A stretch of DNA of 8,841 nt from CAZXBB01 sp964638815 (GTDB taxonomy: Bacteria > Planctomycetota > Phycisphaerae > Phycisphaerales > SM1A02): positions 1 to 8,841 of the forward strand of contig CAZXBB010000013.1 in assembly GCA_964638815.1 (NCBI GenBank), written 5' to 3'. Under the pieces are notes generated by a model that worked only from the letters and a program-made list of their open reading frames with translations, ran no database searches and was not told the origin of the DNA. The first letter of the stretch is position 1, and the number at the start of each line of letters is the position of its first letter. This document shows, piece after piece, positions 1 through 5,751 of this stretch. Position numbers and translations under genes: made by a program.

Positions 1-14
1 GTCACGCGCGGCGA

Positions 15-174
15 CGCTGCATCCTGCAGCTCACGCTACGAAGTCCCGACATGCCAGTGCGACGGCGGCATCCTGCCGCCTGCGCGTGGGACGTTTGGGG
101 CTGGGTCGGGCTGGTTTTCGCAGACCCTCCGGGTCTGCAGATACCGCGCGGCGACCGGCGGCATCCATGCCGCC
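15..174. repeat. Family of four short perfect hairpins with TCC-type loops
   Basis: Four perfect or near-perfect hairpins occur here: stems 16-21/25-30 (6 bp), 64-70/74-80 (7 bp), 120-127/131-138 (8 bp) and 157-163/168-174 (7 bp). The first three have the loop TCC and the fourth TCCA. Hairpins 1, 2 and 4 are each immediately or almost immediately preceded by GCGAC, and CGCGCGGCGAC is identical at 5-15 and 145-155. The stem sequences differ between copies while pairing is kept, which is what selection on a folded form would look like. This resembles a REP-type palindromic family, although I do not recognise it as any named one. An alternative is a non-coding transcript or plain decayed repeat DNA. 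Confidence 0.6.
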
Positions 175-228
175 TTGGCTTGGACGTTTGGGGCCGTGTG
201 CGATGGAGGTGTGATGGACGTTTGGGGC
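89..228. repeat. Three copies of a 13-bp motif, GGACGTTTGGGGC
   Basis: GGACGTTTGGGGC occurs exactly at 89-101, 182-194 and 216-228, always in the same orientation. The first two copies lie 7-8 bp after a hairpin of the family at 15-174, so hairpin plus motif looks like one composite unit. The minus-strand reading frame through this region only looks protein-like because the copies recur. I do not recognise the motif; a protein-binding site or part of a repeat element are both possible. Confidence 0.6.
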
Positions 229-240
229 GGTCGCGCGACG

Positions 241-296
241 GGGGTGTAACCTGTGGTGCGGGGGTCGAACAACCCGCGCACCACGTGTTACACCCC
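241..296 (-). terminator. Long two-part hairpin after the minus-strand operon
   Basis: A 10-bp stem (241-250 with 287-296) continues after a 2x2 internal loop into an 8-bp stem (253-260 with 277-284), and then GGG/CCC closes the top. On the minus strand it begins six bases after the stop codon of the AhpD-like gene at 303. Its place suggests transcription termination or protection of the mRNA 3' end. No U-rich tail follows in either direction, so it is not a textbook intrinsic terminator. The apical GTCGAAC recalls a tRNA T-loop, but there is no surrounding cloverleaf. Confidence 0.5.
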
Positions 297-302
297 TGTC
301 CC

Positions 303-833
303 TCACACTGACGCCGGTACGGGGAAGTCCACCTCGGTCTGGTTCAGTTGATTGAAGAAGTTCGTGAACGTGTTCACCGCGATCGCGCCGATGACCTCGA
401 TGGCGGCGGCGTCGTCGTAGCCGGCGGTACGGAAGGCCTTGAGCTGGCCGTCGGTGACGCGGCCGTCGTGCTCGAGCATGGCGTTCGTGAAGTCAACGAG
501 CGACTGGTGGCGGTCGTCGTTCGCGTCGCCCTGTCGGATCTTGAGCGCGAGGTCCTCGTCGATGCCGGTGCCCTTCGCGACCGCGGTGTGGGCGGCGAGA
601 CAGTACTCGCAGGCGCGCTTCTGGCCGCACACGAGTGCGACGATCTCGTGCTCGGCCGGCGTGAGCGAACCGGACTTCACGCCGCCCGCGAAGCCGAGGA
701 ACGCCTTCAGGACGCCGGGGTTCGTGGCGACGCCTTTGAAGATGTTGATCTGCTTTTCCTTGAGCGGGCCGTTCAGGATCTCGGCGCCGGGGCCGGTGTC
801 GGTCTTCGGGTTGACGATGTTGAGGCGGGGCAT
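303..833 (-). CDS. AhpD-like / carboxymuconolactone decarboxylase family protein
   Basis: This 176-residue protein belongs to the AhpD-like fold superfamily (CMD family). The diagnostic active-site block is visible: Glu63, then Cys75-x-x-Cys78 and His82 in the stretch ACEYCLAAH. Family members with this Glu/CxxC/His arrangement are usually thiol-dependent peroxidases or their reductase partners, while true carboxymuconolactone decarboxylases lack the CxxC. A redox role is therefore more likely than aromatic catabolism, and no aromatic-degradation genes are nearby. It has no signal peptide, so it is cytoplasmic. The start is well supported by AAGGAGA at 841-847, seven bases upstream on the minus strand. 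It is the last gene of the minus-strand operon, 28 bp after the dehydratase gene, and is followed by a long hairpin. The link to fatty-acid genes could reflect protection against lipid peroxides, but that is inference. Confidence 0.85.
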   Translation of the reverse strand: MPRLNIVNPKTDTGPGAEILNGPLKEKQINIFKGVATNPGVLKAFLGFAGGVKSGSLTPAEHEIVALVCGQKRACEYCLAAHTAVAKGTGIDEDLALKIRQGDANDDRHQSLVDFTNAMLEHDGRVTDGQLKAFRTAGYDDAAAIEVIGAIAVNTFTNFFNQLNQTEVDFPVPASV

Positions 834-861
834 GCTTCGTTCTCCTTGCAGGTGGGTTTCG

Positions 862-1401
862 TCAGGTCGAACGCCCCTCGGCCTGGAGGTATTCCAGGCC
901 GGCGGAGCGAAGGATCATCCTGAAGTTGTCGGAGAACACGAAGTTCTCCTCCGGGAACGCGATCCCGGACATGTTCTGATCGATGTGGCTGAACATCAGG
1001 TCCACACGGCCGATGGTCTCCCACGTCGCGTCGTTCCCCGATCCGTGATCGAGTCGCTCGATCGTGCCGCGGGTGGCGGCGCCGGCGTCGTCGATGCGGT
1101 CCACGGTCGCGTCGTACCGGAGCGTCTGGCCGGGGAACACGTCGGCGTCGAACTCCGCCCGCGTGATCTTCGCGAGGATCACCTTCTCGGTGAAGCGGGA
1201 CGCGGCGCCCACGAGGATCCCCGCCGTCTGCGCCATCCCCTCGATGATCAGCGACGCCGGCATCACGGGCAGGGCGTCCGCGTTCGCCGTCGCCGGGAAG
1301 TGGTCGTGCAGATGCTCTTCCGCGAGCGACACGTTCTTGATCGCGACGAGCCGCTCGCGGTCGTGGAACTCGACGATCTTGTCGATCCACATCCATCGCA
1401 T
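862..1401 (-). CDS. FabA/FabZ-type 3-hydroxyacyl-ACP dehydratase with an active-site insertion
   Basis: This 179-residue hotdog-fold protein resembles 3-hydroxyacyl-ACP dehydratases, which remove water from 3-hydroxyacyl-ACP in fatty-acid elongation. The N-terminus (WIDKIVEF, then KNVSLAEEHLHDHFP) follows the FabZ pattern. The predicted catalytic pair is His34 in DHFP and Glu54 in LIIEGMAQTAG. In FabZ these lie 14 residues apart; here they are 20 apart because about six residues are inserted just after HFP, and the usual Gly after HFP is Ala. The protein is also longer than typical FabZ (about 140-150), with a C-terminal part containing MFSHIDQN. The gene lies 35 bp after the ACP gene and is probably cotranscribed with it. 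No clear Shine-Dalgarno precedes the ATG at 1401, so translation may be coupled; ATG at 1392 is a less likely alternative. It may accept an unusual substrate, or have lost activity. Confidence 0.8.
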   Translation of the reverse strand: MRWMWIDKIVEFHDRERLVAIKNVSLAEEHLHDHFPATANADALPVMPASLIIEGMAQTAGILVGAASRFTEKVILAKITRAEFDADVFPGQTLRYDATVDRIDDAGAATRGTIERLDHGSGNDATWETIGRVDLMFSHIDQNMSGIAFPEENFVFSDNFRMILRSAGLEYLQAEGRST

Positions 1402-1436
1402 GGGAGGCCCCGGAAGGCGGCCAGAAGCCGTTGACC

Positions 1437-1859
1437 TCAGGCGCTCGTCGTCTGCGCCGCCGAGAGCTTGCGATCGACGAACGTGACGATCGATTCGACC
1501 GTGATCAGCTCGGCGACCTTGTTGACGTCGCGATCGTCCTCGAAGTCGGAGAAATCCACGTGGGGCATCCGCTCTTTGAGCATCGCCATGCCGTCATCGG
1601 TGAACTTCCCCTCGTTCACCCACTCCGGGTTCTCCATCAGGTTCTCCGGAAAGAGCTCGCCCTGGGAGATCTTGAAGGGCCGCCCGTCGGTCGAAAAGGC
1701 CTTTTCGAGACGGAACATGATGTCGAGGAAGTCGATCGACTCCGCCTCGAGGTCGGCGGTGAGGCTGGCCTCCATCGTGATCTCGTCCTCGTCGGCGCCC
1801 AGCGCCTCCTCGAGGACCTCGCGAACCTTCGTGAAGATGTCGTCGCGGCTCTTCGCCAT
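1437..1859 (-). CDS. Acyl carrier protein with a long internal insertion
   Basis: This 140-residue protein is an acyl carrier protein variant. The N-terminal half matches the ACP fold: helix I (DDIFTKVREVLEEALG), then the phosphopantetheine site DLEAESIDFLDI, where Ser41 should receive the 4'-phosphopantetheine arm, then helix II. Standard ACPs are about 80 residues. Here roughly 40 extra residues (about 66-113, rich in Glu, Asp, Met and Pro) separate helix II from the final helix, which is recognisable as the ITVESIVTFVDRKL segment. The acidic character is kept. It sits between two dehydratase genes (60 bp and 35 bp gaps), so it probably carries the acyl chains they act on. I recall similar long ACPs from planctomycete fatty-acid clusters, but could not verify this here. 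The start at 1859 is chosen because AGGAGA lies nine bases upstream; an in-frame ATG at 1907 would add a basic, non-ACP-like leader. Confidence 0.85.
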   Translation of the reverse strand: MAKSRDDIFTKVREVLEEALGADEDEITMEASLTADLEAESIDFLDIMFRLEKAFSTDGRPFKISQGELFPENLMENPEWVNEGKFTDDGMAMLKERMPHVDFSDFEDDRDVNKVAELITVESIVTFVDRKLSAAQTTSA

Positions 1860-1868
1860 CGTGCGCGG

Positions 1869-1874
1869 TCTCCT
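1869..1874 (-). promoter_or_regulatory. Ribosome binding site fixing the ACP start
   Basis: On the minus strand this reads AGGAGA, nine bases before the ATG at 1859. The upstream in-frame ATG at 1907 lacks a comparable site, so this element decides the start. Confidence 0.7.
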
Positions 1875-1919
1875 GCGTTTCACCCGGATCGGACGCAGGG
1901 CCATCATACACAGCCCGGC

Positions 1920-2327
1920 TCAGCCCCGTCCGCGAACCGGGCGGAGCGTGAACCGCCCGGAAACCGCGTTTTCGCTGCTGCCGGCGTGCCCGTCCCGGAC
2001 GACGGTGCCGGCGCCGCGGAAATCAAACGAGCCGTCGTCGTTCGAGCCGCCGAGCGTCACCTCCACGCGGAGCGCCTCGCCGGGTCGCACCATCGCGCCG
2101 TACCGGAGCGTCCGCACGCTGCCGAGGACGAGCCGTCGTCCCGCGGCGCGGTCGCCGGCGAGCCGCCGCGCCGCCTGCACCATCGCCTCGAGCATGAGCA
2201 CGCCCGGAAGCACCGGGTACCCGGGGAAGTGGTCCGCCAGGTACTCCTCGGACAGGCTCACCTGCTTGACGGCGACGATTCGGTCGGCGGATTCCTCGAT
2301 GATGCGGTCGATCAGCTCGAATCTCAT
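1920..2327 (-). CDS. FabZ-type 3-hydroxyacyl-ACP dehydratase
   Basis: This 135-residue single hotdog-fold protein is a FabZ-like dehydratase. It opens with MRFELIDRI, and the active-site helix reads DHFPGYPVLPGVLMLEAM, with His33 and Glu47 at the normal 14-residue spacing. It is slightly shorter than E. coli FabZ (151). It should dehydrate 3-hydroxyacyl-ACP to the trans-2-enoyl form in the cytoplasm, with the ACP encoded 60 bp downstream as its likely carrier. It is the first gene of the minus-strand operon and is divergent from atpD. No strong Shine-Dalgarno is seen before the ATG at 2327; a leaderless or weakly translated message is possible. Two dehydratases in one operon, one canonical and one modified, suggest division of labour on different chain types. 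The operon has no ketosynthase or ketoreductase here, so it is unlikely to be the main fatty-acid synthesis locus. I therefore leave the gene symbol open. Confidence 0.85.
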   Translation of the reverse strand: MRFELIDRIIEESADRIVAVKQVSLSEEYLADHFPGYPVLPGVLMLEAMVQAARRLAGDRAAGRRLVLGSVRTLRYGAMVRPGEALRVEVTLGGSNDDGSFDFRGAGTVVRDGHAGSSENAVSGRFTLRPVRGRG

Positions 2328-2466
2328 CGGGCCGGAAGCCTACCACAGAGGCCGGGAGGCAGTTCGCGAGGCGGTATCCAGGCCGACCTGACGCTCGCAG
2401 CCCGTGGCCATCGCAGCGCCCGGACCACGAGCCGCCCCCCCCCACGGCCCCGGACTCCCGCAAGCC

Positions 2467-2495
2467 TTGGCACGCCATCCCCCGACGGCTATCCT
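2467..2495 (+). promoter_or_regulatory. Sigma70-like promoter for atpD
   Basis: TTGGCA at 2467-2472 matches five of six bases of the -35 consensus. It is followed after exactly 17 bp by TATCCT at 2490-2495, which matches four of six -10 bases. Transcription would begin near 2502, leaving an approximately 45-base leader before the ATG at 2549. This spacing also argues against the alternative ATG at 2513, which would be only about ten bases from the RNA start. Confidence 0.45.
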
Positions 2496-2533
2496 GTCCG
2501 ATCCTGCGCGCCATGGAGGCCGCGGGAGACAAA

Positions 2534-2539
2534 GAGGAA
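2534..2539 (+). promoter_or_regulatory. Ribosome binding site fixing the atpD start
   Basis: GAGGAA lies nine bases before the ATG at 2549. The upstream in-frame ATG at 2513 has no purine-rich element before it, and its extra 12 residues are not ATP-synthase-like. Confidence 0.6.
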
Positions 2540-2548
2540 CTCCAGAAA

Positions 2549-3997
2549 ATGGCCAGCACGGGCACCGTCATCCAGGTCATCGGCTCGACGTTCGACGCCC
2601 AGTTCGCCGAGGGCCAGCTGCCGTCGATCTACAACGCGGTGACCTGCGAGATCGAGCTCGGCGGCGAGACGAGCAACCTCGTGGGCGAGGTCGCCCGCCA
2701 TCTCGGCGGCGGCCAGGTCCGCTGCGTCGCCCTCGCCTCGACGGACGGCCTGCGTCGCGGCACCGCGTGCGTGGACACCGGCGCGTCGGTCACGGTGCCG
2801 GTCGGCGAGGAGGTCCTCGGTCGCGTCTTCAACCTGCTCGGCGAGCCGATCGATCTTCGCGGACCCGTCCACACGAAGAAGCGGCGGCCGATCCATCGCG
2901 AGCCCCCGGAGTTCCACACCCTCAACCCGAAGACCGAGATGCTGGAGACGGGCATCAAGGTCATCGACCTGCTCTGCCCGTTCGTCCGCGGCGGCAAGAT
3001 CGGCCTGTTCGGCGGGGCGGGCGTCGGCAAGACCGTCATCATCCAGGAGATGATCGCGCGCGTCGCCCGCGAGTTCGGCGGCTACTCGGTCTTCTGCGGC
3101 GTCGGCGAGCGCACCCGCGAGGGCAACGACCTCTGGCTCGAGATGCAGGAGGCGGAGTACACCGACGAGGCGGGCAACACCGCGCATGTGATCGACAAGG
3201 TCGCGATGGTCTTCGGGCAGATGAACGAGCCGCCGGGCGCGCGTCTGCGCGTCGCGCTGTCCGGCCTGACCATGGCGGAGGAGTTCCGCGACGCGTCCGG
3301 CAAGGAGACGCTCGTCTTCGTGGACAACATATTCCGGTTCACGCAGGCCGGCTCCGAAGTGTCCGCGCTGCTCGGCCGCATGCCGTCGGCGGTGGGCTAC
3401 CAGCCGACGCTCTCGACCGAAATGGGTGAGCTCCAGGAGCGCATCACATCGACCTCGGCCGGCGCGATCACCTCCGTGCAGGCGATCTACGTGCCCGCGG
3501 ACGACCTGACCGACCCAGCCCCGGCCACGGCGTTCAGCCACCTCGACGCGTTCGTCGTGCTCGAGCGCGGAATCGCCGAGAAGGGCATCTACCCCGCGGT
3601 GGACCCGATCGCCTCGAACTCGCGGATCCTCGAGCCCGGCACGCTCGGCGAACGTCACTACAGAGTCGCCCGCAAGGTGCAGTCGATCCTCCAGCGCTAC
3701 CGCGACCTCCAGGACATCATCGCGATCCTCGGCGTGGACGAGCTCTCCGAGGACGACAAGCTCACGGTGGCCCGCGCCCGGAAGATCGAGCGGTTCCTGA
3801 GCCAGCCGTTCTTCGTGGCCGAGCAGTTCATCGGCATCCCCGGCGTGTTCACGTCGCTCGACGACACGATCGACTCGTTCGACCGCCTCGCGGACGGCGA
3901 AGGCGACGACCTCCCCGAGAGCGCGTTCATGTACGTGGGCACGCTCGATGACGCCCGCGCGAAGGCGGAGCGCATGGCGTCGGAAACGGCGGCGTGA
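2549..3997 (+). CDS. atpD: F1F0 ATP synthase subunit beta
   Basis: This 482-residue protein is the catalytic beta subunit of the F1 ATP synthase, which makes ATP on the cytoplasmic face of the membrane. Visible landmarks are the N-terminal barrel beginning TGTVIQVIGSTFDAQF, the Walker A loop GGAGVGKT (155-162, Lys161), catalytic Glu187 in GERTREGNDL, the Walker B strand ending in Asp259 (LVFVDNIFRF), the IYPAVDP nucleotide-site segment, and DELSEDD (397-403), the C-terminal loop that senses rotation. All key residues are intact, so it should be functional. Length is normal (E. coli 460). What is odd is the context. F-type operons usually place atpG before and atpC after atpD; here the upstream genes are divergent fatty-acid genes, and a MOSC gene occupies the atpC position. 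The remaining subunits must be encoded elsewhere, or this is an extra copy. Divergence from N-ATPase-type beta subunits makes an ordinary F-type assignment more likely. Confidence 0.97.
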   Translation: MASTGTVIQVIGSTFDAQFAEGQLPSIYNAVTCEIELGGETSNLVGEVARHLGGGQVRCVALASTDGLRRGTACVDTGASVTVPVGEEVLGRVFNLLGEPIDLRGPVHTKKRRPIHREPPEFHTLNPKTEMLETGIKVIDLLCPFVRGGKIGLFGGAGVGKTVIIQEMIARVAREFGGYSVFCGVGERTREGNDLWLEMQEAEYTDEAGNTAHVIDKVAMVFGQMNEPPGARLRVALSGLTMAEEFRDASGKETLVFVDNIFRFTQAGSEVSALLGRMPSAVGYQPTLSTEMGELQERITSTSAGAITSVQAIYVPADDLTDPAPATAFSHLDAFVVLERGIAEKGIYPAVDPIASNSRILEPGTLGERHYRVARKVQSILQRYRDLQDIIAILGVDELSEDDKLTVARARKIERFLSQPFFVAEQFIGIPGVFTSLDDTIDSFDRLADGEGDDLPESAFMYVGTLDDARAKAERMASETAA

Positions 3998-4467
3998 GGA
4001 TGGAGCCCCGCGTCGAAGCCATCCACATCGCGGAGACCGAAGGCGGACCCACGTTCGCCGTGGACGAGGTCACCGCGATCACGGCGCAGGGGCTCGAAGG
4101 CGATCGCATCATCAACAAGGCGCGCGCGGAGCACCGCGACGCGATCGAGCCGAAGCGACAGGTCACGTTCATCGAGGCGGAGGCGCTCGAGGCGCTCGCG
4201 CGCGAGTACGGCATCTCCATCACCGCGGCGGAGAGCCGGCGGAACATCTGCACACGCGACGCCGCGCTCAACCACCTCGTCGGGCGCGAGTTCCGCGTGG
4301 GGGGGGCGCGTCTGCGCGGCATCGAGCTGTGCGAACCGTGCGGTACGCTCGAGCGTCTGTGCGGGCAAAAGGGCATCGTCAAGGGCCTCATCCACCGGGG
4401 CGGGCTGCGCGCGGAAGTGCTGGAAGGCGGCGTGATCCGCAACGGCGACGCCCTCGTGGGCCGATGA
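3994..4467 (+). CDS. MOSC domain-containing protein
   Basis: This protein of 157 residues is a stand-alone MOSC domain (molybdenum cofactor sulfurase C-terminal type). Supporting features are GLEGDR (33-38), the beta-rich VTFIEAEALEAL block, RRNICTRDAALNHLVG (82-97) and the conserved ELCEPC motif with Cys113 and Cys116. The cysteine in this position is thought to carry sulfur or contact the molybdenum cofactor in MOSC proteins. Single-domain members are mostly of unknown exact role, with suggested functions in sulfur carriage or detoxification of N-hydroxylated compounds. The GTG start overlaps the atpD stop by four bases and has GGAAA seven bases upstream (3982-3986); ATG at 4000 is the alternative and costs two residues. 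The overlap implies translational coupling to atpD, but I see no known functional link between the two. No molybdopterin-synthesis gene is nearby. Confidence 0.88.
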   Translation: MRMEPRVEAIHIAETEGGPTFAVDEVTAITAQGLEGDRIINKARAEHRDAIEPKRQVTFIEAEALEALAREYGISITAAESRRNICTRDAALNHLVGREFRVGGARLRGIELCEPCGTLERLCGQKGIVKGLIHRGGLRAEVLEGGVIRNGDALVGR

Positions 4468-4520
4468 CCGGGTCCGTCACGCGGGTTTCGTCTTGTTCCT
4501 TATCTGGAAGGTCCCGACCC

Positions 4521-5606
4521 ATGAATCTGAAAGCCACTCTGGCGGGCGGGCTCGCCGTGGCCGCCGCCACCCTCGCGACCGCGATGGTCATGCCGCTGTC
4601 CGACGGGCCCGACTATGCGACCATTCCCCCGCCGGCAGCCGAAATCGAGCAGCAGCTCAAGTCGTCGCACACGCGTCTCGGCGCCGCGATCAGCGCCGCC
4701 GAGAAGCACGTCGGCGGGATTGCCGCCGCGGCGACGACGCGTCTCGGCAACGGTCCGGCGGTCATCGACGTGACGACCTACGCGAACGGGGCGGCGCAGC
4801 GCGTCTCCGTTGACGTGGAATCCGGCGCCGTGACGAACGTGCGCGACGTCCCGCGTTTCCCCGGACTCCCCGTGGAAGGCGACTGGACCGAAACCGACTC
4901 GGGGCTGAAGTACTACGACATCGTCGTGGGCACCGGGGCGATGCCGGCGAGTTCGCAGGCGACCGTGACGGCCCACTTCTCGGGGTACCTGGTCAACGGC
5001 GAGCAGTTCGCCACGACGCGCGACGGGGCCGCGCAGCAGTTGCCCCTCTCGCAGGTCCCACCGGGTCTCGCCGAGGGCATCAGCACGATGCGGACCGGCG
5101 GTCAGCGCAAGCTCATCATCCCCGCCGAGATGGGCTTCGGCGAGGCCGGTCGCGGGGGAATCCCGCCGAACGCGACGATCATCTTCGACGTCGAGCTCTT
5201 CGAGGACGTGGATTACTCGAAGGTTCCGGAGGTCCTTCCCGGCGAGCCGGTCGAGGGCGAGCCGGTCACGCTTCCGAGCGGTCTCATGTACTACGAATTC
5301 GCCGAGGGAAGCGGCGAGCAGCCCGCCGGCCCCGCGACCGTCGTCCGGGTGCACTACACCGGGTGGACGAACGACGGCAACGAGTTCGACTCGTCCTACG
5401 ATACCCCGGGCGGCCAGCCGTACCAGACGCCGCTCAACAAGGTCATCCGGGGCTGGACCGAGGGCGTGGGCGGCATGAAGGTCGGCGGCAAGCGCAAGCT
5501 GGTCATCCCGTCCGAGCTGGCGTACGGTCCCGGCGGCCGTCCCGGCATCCCGCCGCGGGCCCTCCTGATCTTCGACGTCGAGCTGGTCGAGATCGTGAAG
5601 CAGTAG
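4521..5606 (+). CDS. Exported PepSY-like / tandem FKBP peptidyl-prolyl isomerase
   Basis: This 361-residue protein probably helps fold exported proteins outside the cytoplasm. Residues 1-24 form a signal peptide or N-terminal anchor with a long Ala/Leu/Val core. Residues about 50-110 resemble a PepSY domain (AAISAAEKHVGG, then SVDVESGAV). Two FKBP domains follow, at about 130-227 and 256-359. The second keeps the residues equivalent to FKBP12 Tyr26, Phe36, Asp37, Val55, Ile56, Trp59, Tyr82 and Phe99 (Tyr279, Phe289, Asp290, Val308, Ile309, Trp312, Tyr335, Phe351), so it should be an active isomerase. The first has Ala164 for Asp37, Pro180 for Ile56 and Leu183 for Trp59, so it is probably inactive and may bind substrate or serve a structural role. 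The start at 4521 has GGAAGG nine bases upstream and yields the signal peptide. The gene lies 53 bp after the MOSC gene and ends one base before a 16-bp repeat array. Confidence 0.9.
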   Translation: MNLKATLAGGLAVAAATLATAMVMPLSDGPDYATIPPPAAEIEQQLKSSHTRLGAAISAAEKHVGGIAAAATTRLGNGPAVIDVTTYANGAAQRVSVDVESGAVTNVRDVPRFPGLPVEGDWTETDSGLKYYDIVVGTGAMPASSQATVTAHFSGYLVNGEQFATTRDGAAQQLPLSQVPPGLAEGISTMRTGGQRKLIIPAEMGFGEAGRGGIPPNATIIFDVELFEDVDYSKVPEVLPGEPVEGEPVTLPSGLMYYEFAEGSGEQPAGPATVVRVHYTGWTNDGNEFDSSYDTPGGQPYQTPLNKVIRGWTEGVGGMKVGGKRKLVIPSELAYGPGGRPGIPPRALLIFDVELVEIVKQ

Positions 5607-5607
5607 C

Positions 5608-5751
5608 CGACATGCGTGAGAATCGACATGCGTGAGAACCGACATGCTTGAGAATCGACATGCGTGAGAATCGACATGCCTGAGAATCGACATGCTTGAG
5701 AACCGACATGCTTGAGAACCCCCATGCCTGAGAATCGACATGCTTGACCCG
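5608..5751 (+). repeat. Nine-unit 16-bp tandem array carrying overlapping start and stop codons
   Basis: Nine direct repeats of 16 bp begin at 5608, 5624, 5640, 5656, 5672, 5688, 5704, 5720 and 5736. The consensus is CGACATGCKTGAGAAY; the last unit diverges after CGACATGCTTGA. Changes concentrate at unit position 9 (G, T or C) and position 16 (T or C), with unit 8 also altered at positions 2-3. All nine units keep both ATG (positions 5-7) and TGA (10-12). Because 16 leaves remainder 1 on division by 3, each ATG opens a seven-codon ORF that ends at the TGA of the next unit, five bases past that unit's ATG. The eight mini-peptides are variants of MRENRHA. The ninth ATG, at 5740, is the start codon of the next FKBP gene. 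Confidence 0.9.

Larger units (their letters stand above)
2328..2548. other. Divergent intergenic region between the dehydratase operon and atpD
   Basis: These 221 bp separate two head-to-head transcription units and must contain promoters for both. The rightward promoter candidate is at 2467-2495. I could not pick a convincing leftward promoter. A run of nine C residues lies at 2435-2443; such a homopolymer is prone to length variation. No small gene is supported here: the reading frames crossing it lack ribosome binding sites and recognisable protein content. Confidence 0.6.

Noticed and set aside
253..284. Possible tRNA T-arm with GTCGAAC in the loop
   Set aside because: The stem is 8 bp plus an outer 10 bp, the loop spacing is wrong, and there is no anticodon or D-arm.
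31..306. A 91-codon minus-strand open frame and an 86-codon plus-strand frame in the left non-coding region
   Set aside because: Both run through hairpins and the 13-bp repeats, lack ribosome binding sites, and have no recognisable protein features.
2489..3658. A 389-codon minus-strand open frame opposite atpD
   Set aside because: The plus strand encodes unmistakable AtpD; the opposite frame has shadow-type composition and no motif.
3948..4520. An upstream extension of the PepSY-FKBP gene to an ATG at 3948
   Set aside because: The extension runs out of frame through the end of atpD and all of the MOSC gene and is Arg-rich; the ATG at 4521 has a ribosome binding site and gives a signal peptide.
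5608..5751. CRISPR array
   Set aside because: The 16-bp units are directly adjacent with no unique spacers, and no cas gene is present.
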